8,633 nucleotides of DNA from positions 1-8,633 of the forward strand of contig JAMOTX010000026.1 in the NCBI GenBank assembly GCA_027062145.1. Reading direction: 5' to 3'. Below the pieces are notes generated by a model. The model did no database searches. It was not told where the DNA came from and saw only the letters and a program-made list of their open reading frames with translations. This document shows positions 1 through 7,708 of this stretch, one piece after another. The stretch comes from Candidatus Altimarinota bacterium (lineage in GTDB: Bacteria; Patescibacteriota; Gracilibacteria; BD1-5; UBA6164). Position 1 is the first letter of the stretch. Every line of letters starts with the position of its first letter. The translations under genes were made by a program, and so were the position numbers.

Positions 1-243
1 TCACTTACTTCACTTGTTTGGTTTGATTACAAAATCTTGTCAGTAAAATTTAGAAAAATCATAATTATGAAGTTGTTTTCTGTTTTTGATAACATCTAAA
101 AGCTTTGGATGGGGAATATCCAAGTTTTCAAGAAGTTTTTTTGTTTTCAGCTTACTATCAGCAAGTTTAATTTCTTTTTTTGGGTTTAAAGGTTTGATAT
201 ATTTTAAGTATCTTTTGTTTGCTCATAAAATTCAAAATGGCAT
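1..243 (-). CDS. ATP-grasp ligase, alpha-L-glutamate-ligase-related / sugar-transfer-associated (N-terminal part, runs off the left edge)
   Basis: Read with TGA as Gly, this gives 81 codons starting MPFGILGANKRYLKYI and continuing off the window. The order of motifs matches the RimK-related ATP-grasp family (alpha-L-glutamate ligase-related, sugar-transfer-associated ATP-grasp). It has an N-terminal LGxNxRxLxYI block, then NPKKEIKLADSKLKTKKLL (family form: NPR..I.LADDKL.TK..L), then IPHPKLLDVI. It ends in DFVIKPNKGSKG, the start of the nucleotide-binding loop. Such enzymes use ATP to join an amino group to a carboxylate; the substrate here is unknown. All five glycines are TGA-coded, and the one in KPNKGS sits where the family has a conserved Gly. 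The start is the first ATG after an in-frame TAA eight codons upstream, and no Shine-Dalgarno is visible. The gene is divergent from the rest of the window and may be unrelated to it. The catalytic C-terminal half is not visible. Confidence 0.8.
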
Positions 244-253
244 TTTTGTAATA

Positions 254-274
254 GTTAAAGGTTAATGGTTAATT
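254..274. repeat. Three tandem 7-bp repeats, GTTAAWK
   Basis: Three adjacent heptamers, GTTAAAG, GTTAATG and GTTAATT, lie over the predicted transcription start and leader of the ATP-grasp gene. Short tandem repeats at a start site can be a repressor site, but this could also be simple low-complexity DNA. Confidence 0.5.
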
Positions 275-300
275 TATAGGGAAAAATGGAAGAAAATCAA
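273..300 (-). promoter_or_regulatory. Candidate promoter of the ATP-grasp gene
   Basis: On the minus strand TTGATT (300-295) and TATAAA (278-273) are separated by 16 bp, giving 4/6 and 5/6 matches to the sigma-70 boxes. Transcription would begin near 266 and leave a leader of about 22 nt. In such AT-rich DNA, chance matches are common, so this is only moderately supported. Confidence 0.4.
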
Positions 301-314
301 TTTTAGATTATATA

Positions 315-344
315 TTGACTTTGTCTAATAATTTACTATATACT
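315..344 (+). promoter_or_regulatory. Promoter of the 371 gene
   Basis: TTGACT (315-320) and TATACT (339-344) are each 5/6 matches to the sigma-70 consensus, with an 18-bp spacer. The start point would be near 351, about 20 nt before the ATG. This is the best-looking promoter in the window and probably drives 371 and perhaps 2855. Confidence 0.6.
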
Positions 345-370
345 TTAATATTTAGATATAAAGTTTTCTT

Positions 371-2764
371 ATGTTAAAACCTAAGCTTTTAATAGATGAA
401 TATATTGAAAATAAAACTGAAGGGATAAATTTACTAACTCTTATTAAAGATTTGGAAGAAGACTTTTTGAAGTTGTTTAACCTTTTTTGATATTATAAAC
501 TTCAATATGATACAAACAAAGTTAGATTTACAGAAATTTCAGAAGTAAGAAAAATAAGAAAAAATATTGTAGACAAACTGAAAAATATTTGAAATAATAT
601 GATAGAAATTGATGAAAAAGGGGAATTTATTGATATAAGTAAGTTAAATAGATTTTTTTTATGAAAAAAACTTTTGATTAAATCAGATGTTTGAACTTGA
701 GTTATATTTGAAAAAGTAAATGGCTATATTGAAAATGATTTGTTTGAAGAATCTGATAAGAGGCTTTTACAGGATTTGATAAAATCTGAATTAAAATTAA
801 GGAATTTAAAGGATTTTGTAGAATATAAAGAAAAAATTTTATATTTAGATTTGCTTACAAAATATGAAAAATACAAATTTTTAAAACACCAGGAAACTTG
901 AAGGTATCAAAAGTTAATAGGTTTTTCAAATACAGATGAATTTTATAAATTGTTTAAAATTTTGAAAGAAAAATGAATAATCTCAGATTTTAAACTTGAA
1001 AATAAATTTGAAGAAACTTATCCGGCTACTAAAAATTTAAGATTTAAAGTTTTGTTAGAAGATACTGAAATTTTATTTTATGAAAATTTTTATGTAAATG
1101 TTCATAGTTATCAGATAGATTGATTAAAAAAATTTTATACTTTGGAAGTGTCTGAACTTTCTTATGAGGTATTAGATTTTATTGACCAGACTTATTATTT
1201 TTTAAAAAATTTGATTCAGAATAAAACTATTGAAGAGTTAAAAAAAATATTTGTAGAAGAACAAAACTATAAAAATTTTAAGAAAAACATAAATTTTAAT
1301 TTTGATACAAAAGATTTTCCATATTCTACTTTTTATTTGAATAAAAATATTATTTTTATTACCGATCAGAAATGATTTTTTAAAAAAATTATAGCAAAAA
1401 CATTATTACCAAAAGAGATTGTTAATGATATAACAGAATCAAAAAAATACCAAAGAATGTGGAAAGAAATACAATACTATCTTACTTGAGATTTTCTCAG
1501 ATATATAGATGAGGAAAAATTATTTAAAATAGTAATAAAAAATGACTTATATTTTCTTAAAAATGGTACTAAAATAAATTTTGATAAATATTTTGATGCT
1601 AATAAGTGATATTATCTTAGAAAAGTAATTTTAACTAATAAAAAATATTGGGATTTTTATAAGTATTTTATACAGTCTTACCTATGAGATAAAAAAATAG
1701 ATAATTTTAAACAAATTGAAGATTTTTATGATAAATATTTTATTTGAAAGTATGGACTGATAGAAAGTTTTGGTAATGAAATTAATTATAAAAAGGCTAA
1801 AAATTTTGTTGTAAAATATTTATTGGATTATACTAATTTTAGTTTAAAAAAAATTGAATTAAATGATTATTGAGATTTAAAGCATTTTAAAAGATTTTGT
1901 GATAAATTGAATTTAAACTATTTTGAGTATATTGCTCAGTTGGAAGAGCAGTTTGTAAAAATAATTATTAATCAGATAGATACAAATGAGAGAATAGATT
2001 ATAAGTTGTTTTCTTCAAAACTAGTTAAAAGGGTAATAAAAAGTTATTTGGAAACCAAAGACATAAGTTTTATTAGTATAAAAAACTTTTTAAATATTTT
2101 AAAACAAAAAGAAAAATTGTTTTTACAAGTTCAAACTTATATAATTTTTAAACTAAAAAGTTTTGTGCTTCAATGAAATAAACAAGAAGTAGAAAAAACT
2201 TTGGGATTAATCCAGTTTTTATGATTTGCTGTAATTGAAACTTTTGAAAAACTTTGATTGTTAGATGAAAAAAATTTTGATATTTTACCTGAATTTGTAG
2301 TAGGATATATAAAAAATAAAGAAAAGATAGAAAGAAGAAAACTACTTTTTAAATTTGTAAATGATATTAAAGAATTGATTTTTAAAAAGGAAGTAGAGCT
2401 TATACTTTATGAACAAAAGACAGAAGAAAATAGGAAATTTATATTAGATAAATTTAAAAAACGAAAAATAAAGGATATTGAAAATAAAATTGAAAGATTG
2501 TCTCCAGAAAAACTAGGGAAAATTAGAAAAATATTGGAGCAAATAGAAATAAAAAAAATAACTGATTTTTTTGATAAATTGAGATTACCTTATAATAAAC
2601 AAAAGGAACAAGAACCAATACTTAGAAAAATGGTGTATGACAAATTAAATAAAATAGCTAATTTATTATTAGAAAATAATTTGTCTGAAGCTAAGTTAAC
2701 TGAAGAAATAAACTTACAAATTGATGATTTAAAAAAAGACTTGGAAAAATATATTGTAATTTAA
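371..2764 (+). CDS. Large uncharacterised protein, 797 aa
   Basis: One uninterrupted frame from ATG to TAA when TGA is Gly; it contains 17 TGA and 10 GGN glycine codons. The start is fixed by an in-frame TAA at 359-361, four codons upstream. I recognise no family. The protein is rich in Lys, Glu, Ile, Leu, Phe and Tyr, and looks soluble and mostly helical, with no signal peptide or membrane segment that I can see. A short glycine-bearing SDVGTGVIF stretch lies near residues 105-113, with both G108 and G110 TGA-coded. Residues about 630-797 are a highly charged helical C-terminal region, and 680-740 could form a coiled coil. No Shine-Dalgarno is present. The gene lies downstream of a good promoter and is followed by a 90-bp gap and the 2855 gene. 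Existence as a gene is sure; the function is unknown. A structural or multi-protein-assembly role is possible but unsupported. Confidence 0.9.
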
Positions 2765-2806
2765 AATATTAATTGGTAAATGATAAAATATTAATTGGTA
2801 AATGAT
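2763..2806. repeat. 22-bp tandem duplication in the gap before the 2855 gene
   Basis: Two identical 22-bp units (2763-2784 and 2785-2806) begin at the last two bases of the preceding stop codon. Each carries the core TTAATTGGTAAATGAT. A further 5 bp of the unit continues at 2807-2811. It may be a recent slippage duplication or a paired binding site upstream of the 2855 gene. Confidence 0.85.
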
Positions 2807-2854
2807 AAAATGAGGAAATGTAAAATATATTTTAAATAGATAATTAAATTTAAA

Positions 2855-4387
2855 ATGAAAAAAGTAAAAGATCTCGATAATAGTTTAAAAGAAAAATTTT
2901 TAAAGGATAGTTTCCAAAGATTTTCTATTGAAGAAAGATTTGACGAAGATTTGTCAGAACTTTTGTGAATGTCAGATAATTTTTCCAAGGGGCAGGCTAA
3001 TGTATTTTATGAAATGAATAAACCTATTTATTATGAGAATCTAGGAGACTTTTTGAAAACAATTTTTAAAGATAATTTAGATAAATTGAATTTTTCGGAT
3101 AAAATTTTAAATTACAAAAATACTGATAAATGATTTCAAGTTCCAGACATTATTAATGAAACTGCAAAAGAGTTTTTTAACGATGATTTAGATGAGAAGT
3201 TTCTAATAGAATGAATAAAAGAAATGTTTTTTAATTTATGATTGGACTTTTTAACAGAAAAATTAGATCAAAATAAAAATAATCAAGAGAAACTAGAGAC
3301 TACTAAAAAGAAAATTACTTTGAATAATGAAAGTTTTGATAAGGAACTATTTTTAAAACAGTTTAATGACAAATTATATGATATTGATACTAATAGGTTA
3401 TTTGATGAATTATTAAAAAATAAATTCTCAATTCAGGAAATATCAGCTTTTGCTAATTTCTTTTTTAGAAAAATTTACAATTTGAACAATTCATGATGAT
3501 TGGCACTTTTAGGGCATTGAAAAACTGCTTGAGCTTTGATTCATTTGATAAATTCTGTGTTTTTGATACTTACTGATAAGAAACTGAAAACATTTCAAGC
3601 AGATATATGAGATCCAGAGCAGTTTGATACTTATATTGGTTCAAAATTTTATTGTCCTAATAATGATAAATTGCTTTTAATTGATTATAAATGAGATTTA
3701 TTGTTTTTTTCACATTGAATACTTAGTACAAAACTAGAATTTCCTATTACAAGGAACAATAATTCACAAATTGTTTTTGCAATGCCTATAATAGAAAAAG
3801 AATATGATGACTCATCATATTATTTAGAAGGTGATGTAAGGTATATAAAATCACCTTTTTCTTGCTCAAATAAATTTTGATCTGAATTTATTAGCCAAAG
3901 GATAGAAATAGAAATTTTTGATAAAATGATTGAAAAGATTGTAAAAAATGATTTATCAAAAGATATATTTTTTGAGTATCCATTTTTGATAAATTGAGTT
4001 TTTGATCCTGAATTAATTTTACAGGACACTGAATATTTGTTTGTAGCAGCTAATACTTTGTTTAAACAAATTAAAGAAGATATTGATTTAGAAAATTTAG
4101 AAAAAATCTACATAAATTATACAAAAGAAAAAGAATTTTCACTAGTTTTTGTTTTATGATTATTTTTAAAAAAATATTATTTACATTTGGATATTATTAC
4201 AGACGAAGATGAAGTTTTAAATTATGACAAAAACAAAACTGCTAAAAGTGTTTTAATTGATGTTGGATTAAAAAGAAATGTTTTTAATGAAGATACTTTG
4301 TGAATTGAATTTCCACAATGAAATGTTGAGAAAAAATTTGATTATGTGTATTCAATTTATTCTGATAGAATTAGGATTAGTTTGTAG
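2855..4387 (+). CDS. Uncharacterised protein with a P-loop-like GHGKTAG motif, 510 aa
   Basis: An open frame from ATG to TAG with TGA as Gly, holding 16 TGA and 6 GGN glycine codons. An in-frame TAG at 2837-2839 fixes the start region, and no Shine-Dalgarno is seen. Residues 1-212 are acidic and helical. Residues 213-240 read SGGLALLGHGKTAGALIHLI and then a hydrophobic run. Five of the six glycines there are TGA-coded. GHGKT resembles the end of a Walker A loop, but the first Gly of GxxxxGKT is Ala, and no convincing Walker B follows. Further on, LLLIDYKGDLLFFSHGIL (273-290) looks like two beta strands ending in a SHG turn. The C-terminal third is mixed alpha/beta. It follows the 371 gene by 90 bp on the same strand. 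It could be a degenerate nucleotide-binding protein or an unrelated fold; I cannot assign a family. Confidence 0.88.
3801..3821. repeat. Perfect 9-bp inverted repeat with 3-nt loop inside the 2855 gene
   Basis: AATATGATG (3801-3809) and CATCATATT (3813-3821) are exact reverse complements around the loop ACT. It encodes an EYDDSSYY stretch and has no T-run after it, so it is not an intrinsic terminator. It could fold in the mRNA or be a chance palindrome. Confidence 0.6.
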
Positions 4388-4390
4388 AAC

Positions 4391-4421
4391 TTGATTTGTA
4401 AAAAATTGTAGTTAATATAAG
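4391..4421 (+). promoter_or_regulatory. Candidate promoter of the 67-aa gene
   Basis: TTGATT (4391-4396) is followed by overlapping -10 candidates, TAATAT (4413-4418, spacer 16) and TATAAG (4416-4421, spacer 19). Which pair is used cannot be settled from sequence. It lies between the stop of the previous gene and a strong ribosome-binding site, where a separate promoter is expected. Confidence 0.4.
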
Positions 4422-4437
4422 TCTACAAATCTACAAT
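4406..4437. promoter_or_regulatory. TTGTAG / CTACAA inverted and direct repeats, possible operator
   Basis: TTGTAG occurs at 4382-4387 and 4406-4411, and CTACAA at 4423-4428 and 4431-4436. ATTGTAG (4405-4411) and CTACAAT (4431-4437) form an exact 7-bp inverted repeat. CTACAAAT and CTACAATA are adjacent 8-bp direct repeats. They surround the candidate -10 box and end just before the Shine-Dalgarno, so a repressor site or a folded leader that controls the 67-aa gene is plausible. The first TTGTAG includes the stop codon of the 2855 gene. Confidence 0.45.
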
Positions 4438-4438
4438 A

Positions 4439-4445
4439 AAGGAGG
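4439..4445 (+). promoter_or_regulatory. Strong Shine-Dalgarno of the 67-aa gene
   Basis: AAGGAGG lies 5 nt before the ATG at 4451, an ideal match and spacing. No other gene start in the window has a comparable site, which both fixes this start and marks the gene as differently translated. Confidence 0.9.
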
Positions 4446-4450
4446 GAAAA

Positions 4451-4654
4451 ATGGCTGTAAAATTTAAAGCAGAAGGTAAAATTACAGAAGATGGAGTTGA
4501 GGTAAAAATCAAAGTTAAAGGATTAGAAAGTTTCTTTAAAAATGAATGTGGTGATGTAGATTTGGAAAAAATCTTAAATGATTTGCTTGAAAATAAACCA
4601 AAACAACTAGAACTTCCAAATAATGGAGGAGTAATGCTTATTGTTTCTAATTAG
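4451..4654 (+). CDS. Small uncharacterised protein, 67 aa, stand-alone cassette
   Basis: A compact protein beginning MAVKFKAEGKITEDG and ending in MLIVSN. It suggests two N-terminal beta strands (KFKAEGKI, GVEVKIKVKG), one or two helices around residues 25-47 (LESFF, DLEKILNDLLEN) and a last strand. I do not recognise the family. It has one cysteine and no membrane segment. All six glycines use GGT or GGA and none uses TGA, unlike every other gene here. Its G+C is 28% (57 of 204 bases), against about 20% in a sampled part of the 2855 gene. It has its own Shine-Dalgarno, a repeat-rich upstream region and a terminator directly after the TAG, so it is probably transcribed alone and well expressed. 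It could be a regulator, an abundant housekeeping peptide or an acquired gene. Confidence 0.85.
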   Translation: MAVKFKAEGKITEDGVEVKIKVKGLESFFKNECGDVDLEKILNDLLENKPKQLELPNNGGVMLIVSN

Positions 4655-4676
4655 CCCAGTTTCCTACTGGGTTTTT
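4655..4676 (+). terminator. Intrinsic terminator of the 67-aa gene
   Basis: CCCAGT (4655-4660) pairs with ACTGGG (4666-4671) around a 5-nt loop and is followed by five T (4672-4676). It starts at the base after the stop codon. It is the only clear intrinsic terminator in the window and should separate the 67-aa gene from the following operon. Confidence 0.9.
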
Positions 4677-4691
4677 CTATTAGACAATGTT

Positions 4692-4697
4692 TATAAT
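4692..4697 (+). promoter_or_regulatory. Possible -10 box before the 4769 operon
   Basis: A perfect TATAAT lies just after the terminator, with no good -35 box at the expected distance. A start near 4704 would give a leader of about 65 nt. The preceding terminator makes a new promoter in 4677-4768 likely, but this site is a weak guess. Confidence 0.25.
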
Positions 4698-4768
4698 GAC
4701 ATTTGTAAATAGTATTCATTTATTATTGATTTTTATTTAAAAATATTTAGTTTACAACTAGTTTTAAA

Positions 4769-5746
4769 ATGAAATATTTTCTTATGAATAATTTGAAAAC
4801 AGGGGATATGGCTGGGAATGTAATGGAGGTTTCTGATAAAGAAGTTAAACAAAGTTTGGCTAAAATGAATACTTTGGTTAAAAGATATAATTTAGATAAA
4901 GTTTTGGAAGAAATTCCTCCTGAAAATATTTTATTTCAAAATTATGTTTTTAAAAATTTGGATGCTGAAGATTTGTTTAATAGGCAATATTTGGAAGATG
5001 TGTTTTTTAAGATTGTAGATTATTCAGCATCTTGAAAACCGGAATTAATTTTTAATGATAGTGAAATTGTTATAAATTATCCAAATTATTCAATTAAAAT
5101 TTCTAAAACTAATTTAAAGGAAAATATAGAAATAAATAATGTGGTATTTGATTTAAATCAAAACTGAAAAGCACAATATGAAAAGGATTTAGCCACGATT
5201 AGAAGTATTTTGTATGCTTTCAGTTTGCAAGGTTTTGATTTAAATTATGTTAAAGATAGCTTAAAAATTTGAAAACATAAGGATTTTCTAAAAGATTTGC
5301 TCAAACAAGAAGAAAGTAAAAAAACTAAATTATTGGAAAATAAAAAGAAGCTAGATGAAACATTAAATACTGATAAAAAAAGTGAGGTTAAATTAGTAAA
5401 AGATGTATTTTCATTTTACCTTGCAAATAATTTTCAACTATTATCTAGTATGTCTAAACAATGAAATATGTTATTGGAAGCTGATTTTAAAACTAAGGAG
5501 TGACAAATATTTCACCAAGTAGTAAATCAGCAATATAATCATCAATTGCTTCAAGTAGTTTCTTATCTTGAAAAGATTACTGATATGTTGGAAATAATGG
5601 AATTTGCTACAAATTATAAAGAGTTGTTTGAAAAAATTAACATATCTTTAAAAAATAACTCGATAGTTATTATTGAAAAAACTCCTAGCAAATTTGAAAA
5701 ATTATGGAAAAAAGCAAAAAATAAGATTTTATTCTTTAAAAAATAA
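4769..5746 (+). CDS. Uncharacterised protein, 325 aa, first gene of a probable three-gene operon
   Basis: An open frame from ATG to TAA with 5 TGA and 3 GGN glycines. An in-frame TAG at 4748-4750 lies just upstream, and there is no Shine-Dalgarno. No family is recognised. Residues 1-85 look helical (MKYFLMNNLKTGDM at the start). Residues about 90-135 look like beta strands (PELIFNDSEIVINYPNYSI). Residues 179-213 form a very charged Lys/Glu helical linker. The rest is helical, with a Gln-rich patch (HQVVNQQYNHQ), and the last 20 residues are basic (KFEKLWKKAKNKILFFKK), which could bind membrane or nucleic acid. The TelA-like gene starts 3 bp after its stop, so the two proteins are probably made together and may interact. 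Confidence 0.88.
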
Positions 5747-5749
5747 ATT

Positions 5750-7012
5750 ATGAAAAATACAAAAACTACTTTAACAGATACTATTTTAGCTCCTTCTAAC
5801 TTGGATCAGCCAAAAGTTAAAACTGAACAAAATGATTTATCTGAACTTTTTGAAAATACTCCAAAAGTTGAAACTAATTTACCTATCTTACAAGATCCAA
5901 AATTCTTGGAATTAAAGAAACAATTTGGATGAAATGAAGAATTTGAAAAGTATTTAGAGAATTTAGCAACTAATTATTGATTTGATAAGGAAAAGTTAGA
6001 TCAACTTTATGAACAATTAGTTGAAAAGAAAGTTGAGGAAGTTTTGCAAAAAATACAAGAAAATTGATATAATAATGATAAGTTGGATTCTTTGTTATGA
6101 CAAGAGGTTGTTGAAAAAATGGAATTAGTGAAATGAAAGGTTGAAGCTATAAAAGAGTGAACTTTAATAATGGAAGAGCAAATTAAGCAGATTTATGAAC
6201 CACAATCTGTAAAGAAATGAGTAAAATGAATCTGAAATTTAGTAAAGTGATTGTTTAAAATCTGAAGGGATAGTGTAAAGAAAGAATATAAAAGATTGAT
6301 TTATTGAACAGAAAATAAATTAAAAGAATTACAAAGTTTAAAGCCAGAAATAGAAAATATAGTAGAAAAGGTAGCACAGTCTGAAAAAGACTTAACTAAA
6401 TCAGCAGAAGAATACTATAGAGTATTTATAGCTTTATCTTTTTTGAATATTGCTTATGAAAAAATAGTAGAAAATCAAAATGATAGTAAAAATGAATTTA
6501 TAAAAGCTAAAAAAGATAAAGAATTACTTATGGTAAGAAATAGAATAACTCAAATTAAAACTTCAAAGGTATTGTTGGAATCTTTTTCTTTAAATCATTT
6601 GAAGCTTTCAGAAAAATTGGATTTGATAGTGGATAATTTAGAAAAAGAATATACTGAAACTTTATTTACTTTAGCTATTACTTTGGATTCTTTAATTAGT
6701 CAACAAAAAGTGAGGGAATGAGTAGAATTATGAAATTTTTTGCAAGATTTGAAAAATGCTTCAATTAAGAATTATTTTTCATCTTCAAGAGATTTTAATG
6801 ATCAAATTACTACTTTATTTGGATCAGCAAATAATACTACAAAAATTGTAATAGAAGAATTAAAAGCTCTTAATGCAAATATAAAGGAAAATGACAAAAA
6901 AATTGCACAAATTGAAGAAGAATGAAAATTATTAACTGCAAAAATGCAAAAGGCAGCTGAAGAATATAAACAAACTGTTTATAAATCACTTTGAAAAGAA
7001 AAAAATATTTAG
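5750..7012 (+). CDS. TelA-like coiled-coil protein, 420 aa (tentative)
   Basis: An open frame from ATG to TAG with 16 TGA glycines and only 2 GGN. Residues 1-60 are Pro/Thr-rich and probably disordered. Residues 60-150 are helical. Residues 153-185 are a Gly/Lys amphipathic stretch (VKKGVKGIGNLVKGLFKIGR), followed by KELQSLKPEIENIV. Residues 261-324 begin MVRNRITQIKTSK and continue helical to the ETLFTLAITL segment. The C-terminal tail has KIAQIEEEGKLLTAKMQKA. This order, and a length close to the usual ~400 aa, resemble the TelA/KlaA tellurite-resistance family: LFGK linker, Q..I..I helix, R-x-x-D-L helix, TIPLWK region and IQ-EEGR coil. However, the most conserved TelA signatures are not clearly present. 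TelA proteins are linked to toxic-anion and envelope stress, but their mechanism is unclear. Another long helical protein is possible. It lies 3 bp after the 325-aa gene and 18 bp before the 166-aa gene. Confidence 0.85.
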
Positions 7013-7030
7013 TAATTTAGCAATATTACA

Positions 7031-7531
7031 ATGAAAAATATTATTTCTGGAATCAGTAAAGTTACAACTAATTTGATAAAAACTATAAAACATATAAAAA
7101 ACTATACAGAATCAGATATTTTAAAAATTATTTCCATTAATAGAAATATATCAACATCTGTAAAAGCTGAGATTATGAATATCCTACTAAGTGATGAAGA
7201 TATAATTTCTTATTATGAGAAAAAAACTTGAATATTAACTCCTTATTTTATGAATTTTGATTTTTATGATAGTTTGTTATTTTTTAAAAGATATCTTACT
7301 AGTGTTGATAAAATAAATACTCAGCAATTCGATTTCTTAAAAGAATATAGTGGTTATGTATATTATTTAGAAAAGATAGGTAACAAATATACATTATTTT
7401 TAGATGAATGATGATTTCGTAGAACTCCGTTAGAACGTACCGATAATATAGATAGATTTATTGATTGACTGAAAAATACATATAAGCTTATACATATACC
7501 AATATTGAAGGCTAGGGGAAGTAATTTATAA
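7031..7531 (+). CDS. Uncharacterised protein, 166 aa
   Basis: An open frame from ATG to TAA with 4 TGA and 4 GGN glycines. It starts 18 bp after the TelA-like gene, whose TAG is followed at once by a second in-frame stop, TAA. No Shine-Dalgarno is present. I recognise no family. Residues 1-65 look helical (KNIISGISKVTTNLIKTIKH at the start, amphipathic). The middle is Phe/Tyr-rich (YFMNFDFYDSLLFF). Residues 112-136 look like strands, including a TGA-TGA double glycine at 127-128 (LDEGGFRRTPLER). It uses CGT for two of its seven arginines, while the upstream plus-strand genes use AGA or AGG almost only. By spacing it is the last gene of the 4769-7531 operon. Confidence 0.85.
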
Positions 7532-7535
7532 ATAT

Positions 7536-7564
7536 TTGTTTTAATTTTTCAGTTTTTTTATAAT
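7536..7564 (+). promoter_or_regulatory. Candidate promoter of the 7709 gene
   Basis: TTGTTT (7536-7541) and a perfect TATAAT (7559-7564) are separated by 17 bp. Transcription would start near 7571 and leave a long leader of about 138 nt before the ATG at 7709. The -35 match is weak (3/6). The gap 7532-7708 holds no gene and no clear intrinsic terminator. Confidence 0.4.
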
Positions 7565-7600
7565 CTAAAAGCAAATCTTACAATTAATAAATAAATATTT

Positions 7601-7640
7601 TTAAGTATGTTATTAATTAAAACTATTAAAGAATACTTAA
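7601..7640. repeat. 8-bp inverted repeat in the leader of the 7709 gene
   Basis: TTAAGTAT (7601-7608) and ATACTTAA (7633-7640) are exact reverse complements 24 bp apart. They lie in the untranslated leader predicted from the promoter at 7536-7564. They could be paired operator half-sites or a weak stem. All but two pairs are A-T, so a chance occurrence is possible. Confidence 0.45.
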
Positions 7641-7708
7641 CGGTAATTTTATTTTAAAGAATTTATATGGCTTATTATTAAATATTTTAAACTTAATATT
7701 AAAATCAA

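Noticed and set aside
2791..2988. Open frame on the minus strand before and over the start of the 2855 gene
   Set aside because: It is antisense to a long well-supported gene and overlaps the 22-bp repeat. It is a shadow of AT-rich DNA.
3481..3560. Calling the 510-aa protein a P-loop ATPase outright
   Set aside because: GHGKT lacks the first Walker A glycine and no convincing Walker B follows, so only a motif resemblance is reported.
3820..4029. Open frame on the minus strand inside the 2855 gene
   Set aside because: It is fully antisense to the 510-aa gene, with no start signal and no recognisable protein.
4621..4640. GGAGG-like stretch and ATG inside the 67-aa gene as an internal start
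   Set aside because: GGAGGAGTAATG encodes in-frame Gly-Gly-Val-Met, and an internal start would leave only a few residues.
5654..5671. AATAACT / AGTTATT hairpin near the end of the 325-aa gene
   Set aside because: It is a 7-bp AT-rich stem in coding sequence without a following T-run, so it is neither a terminator nor clearly functional.
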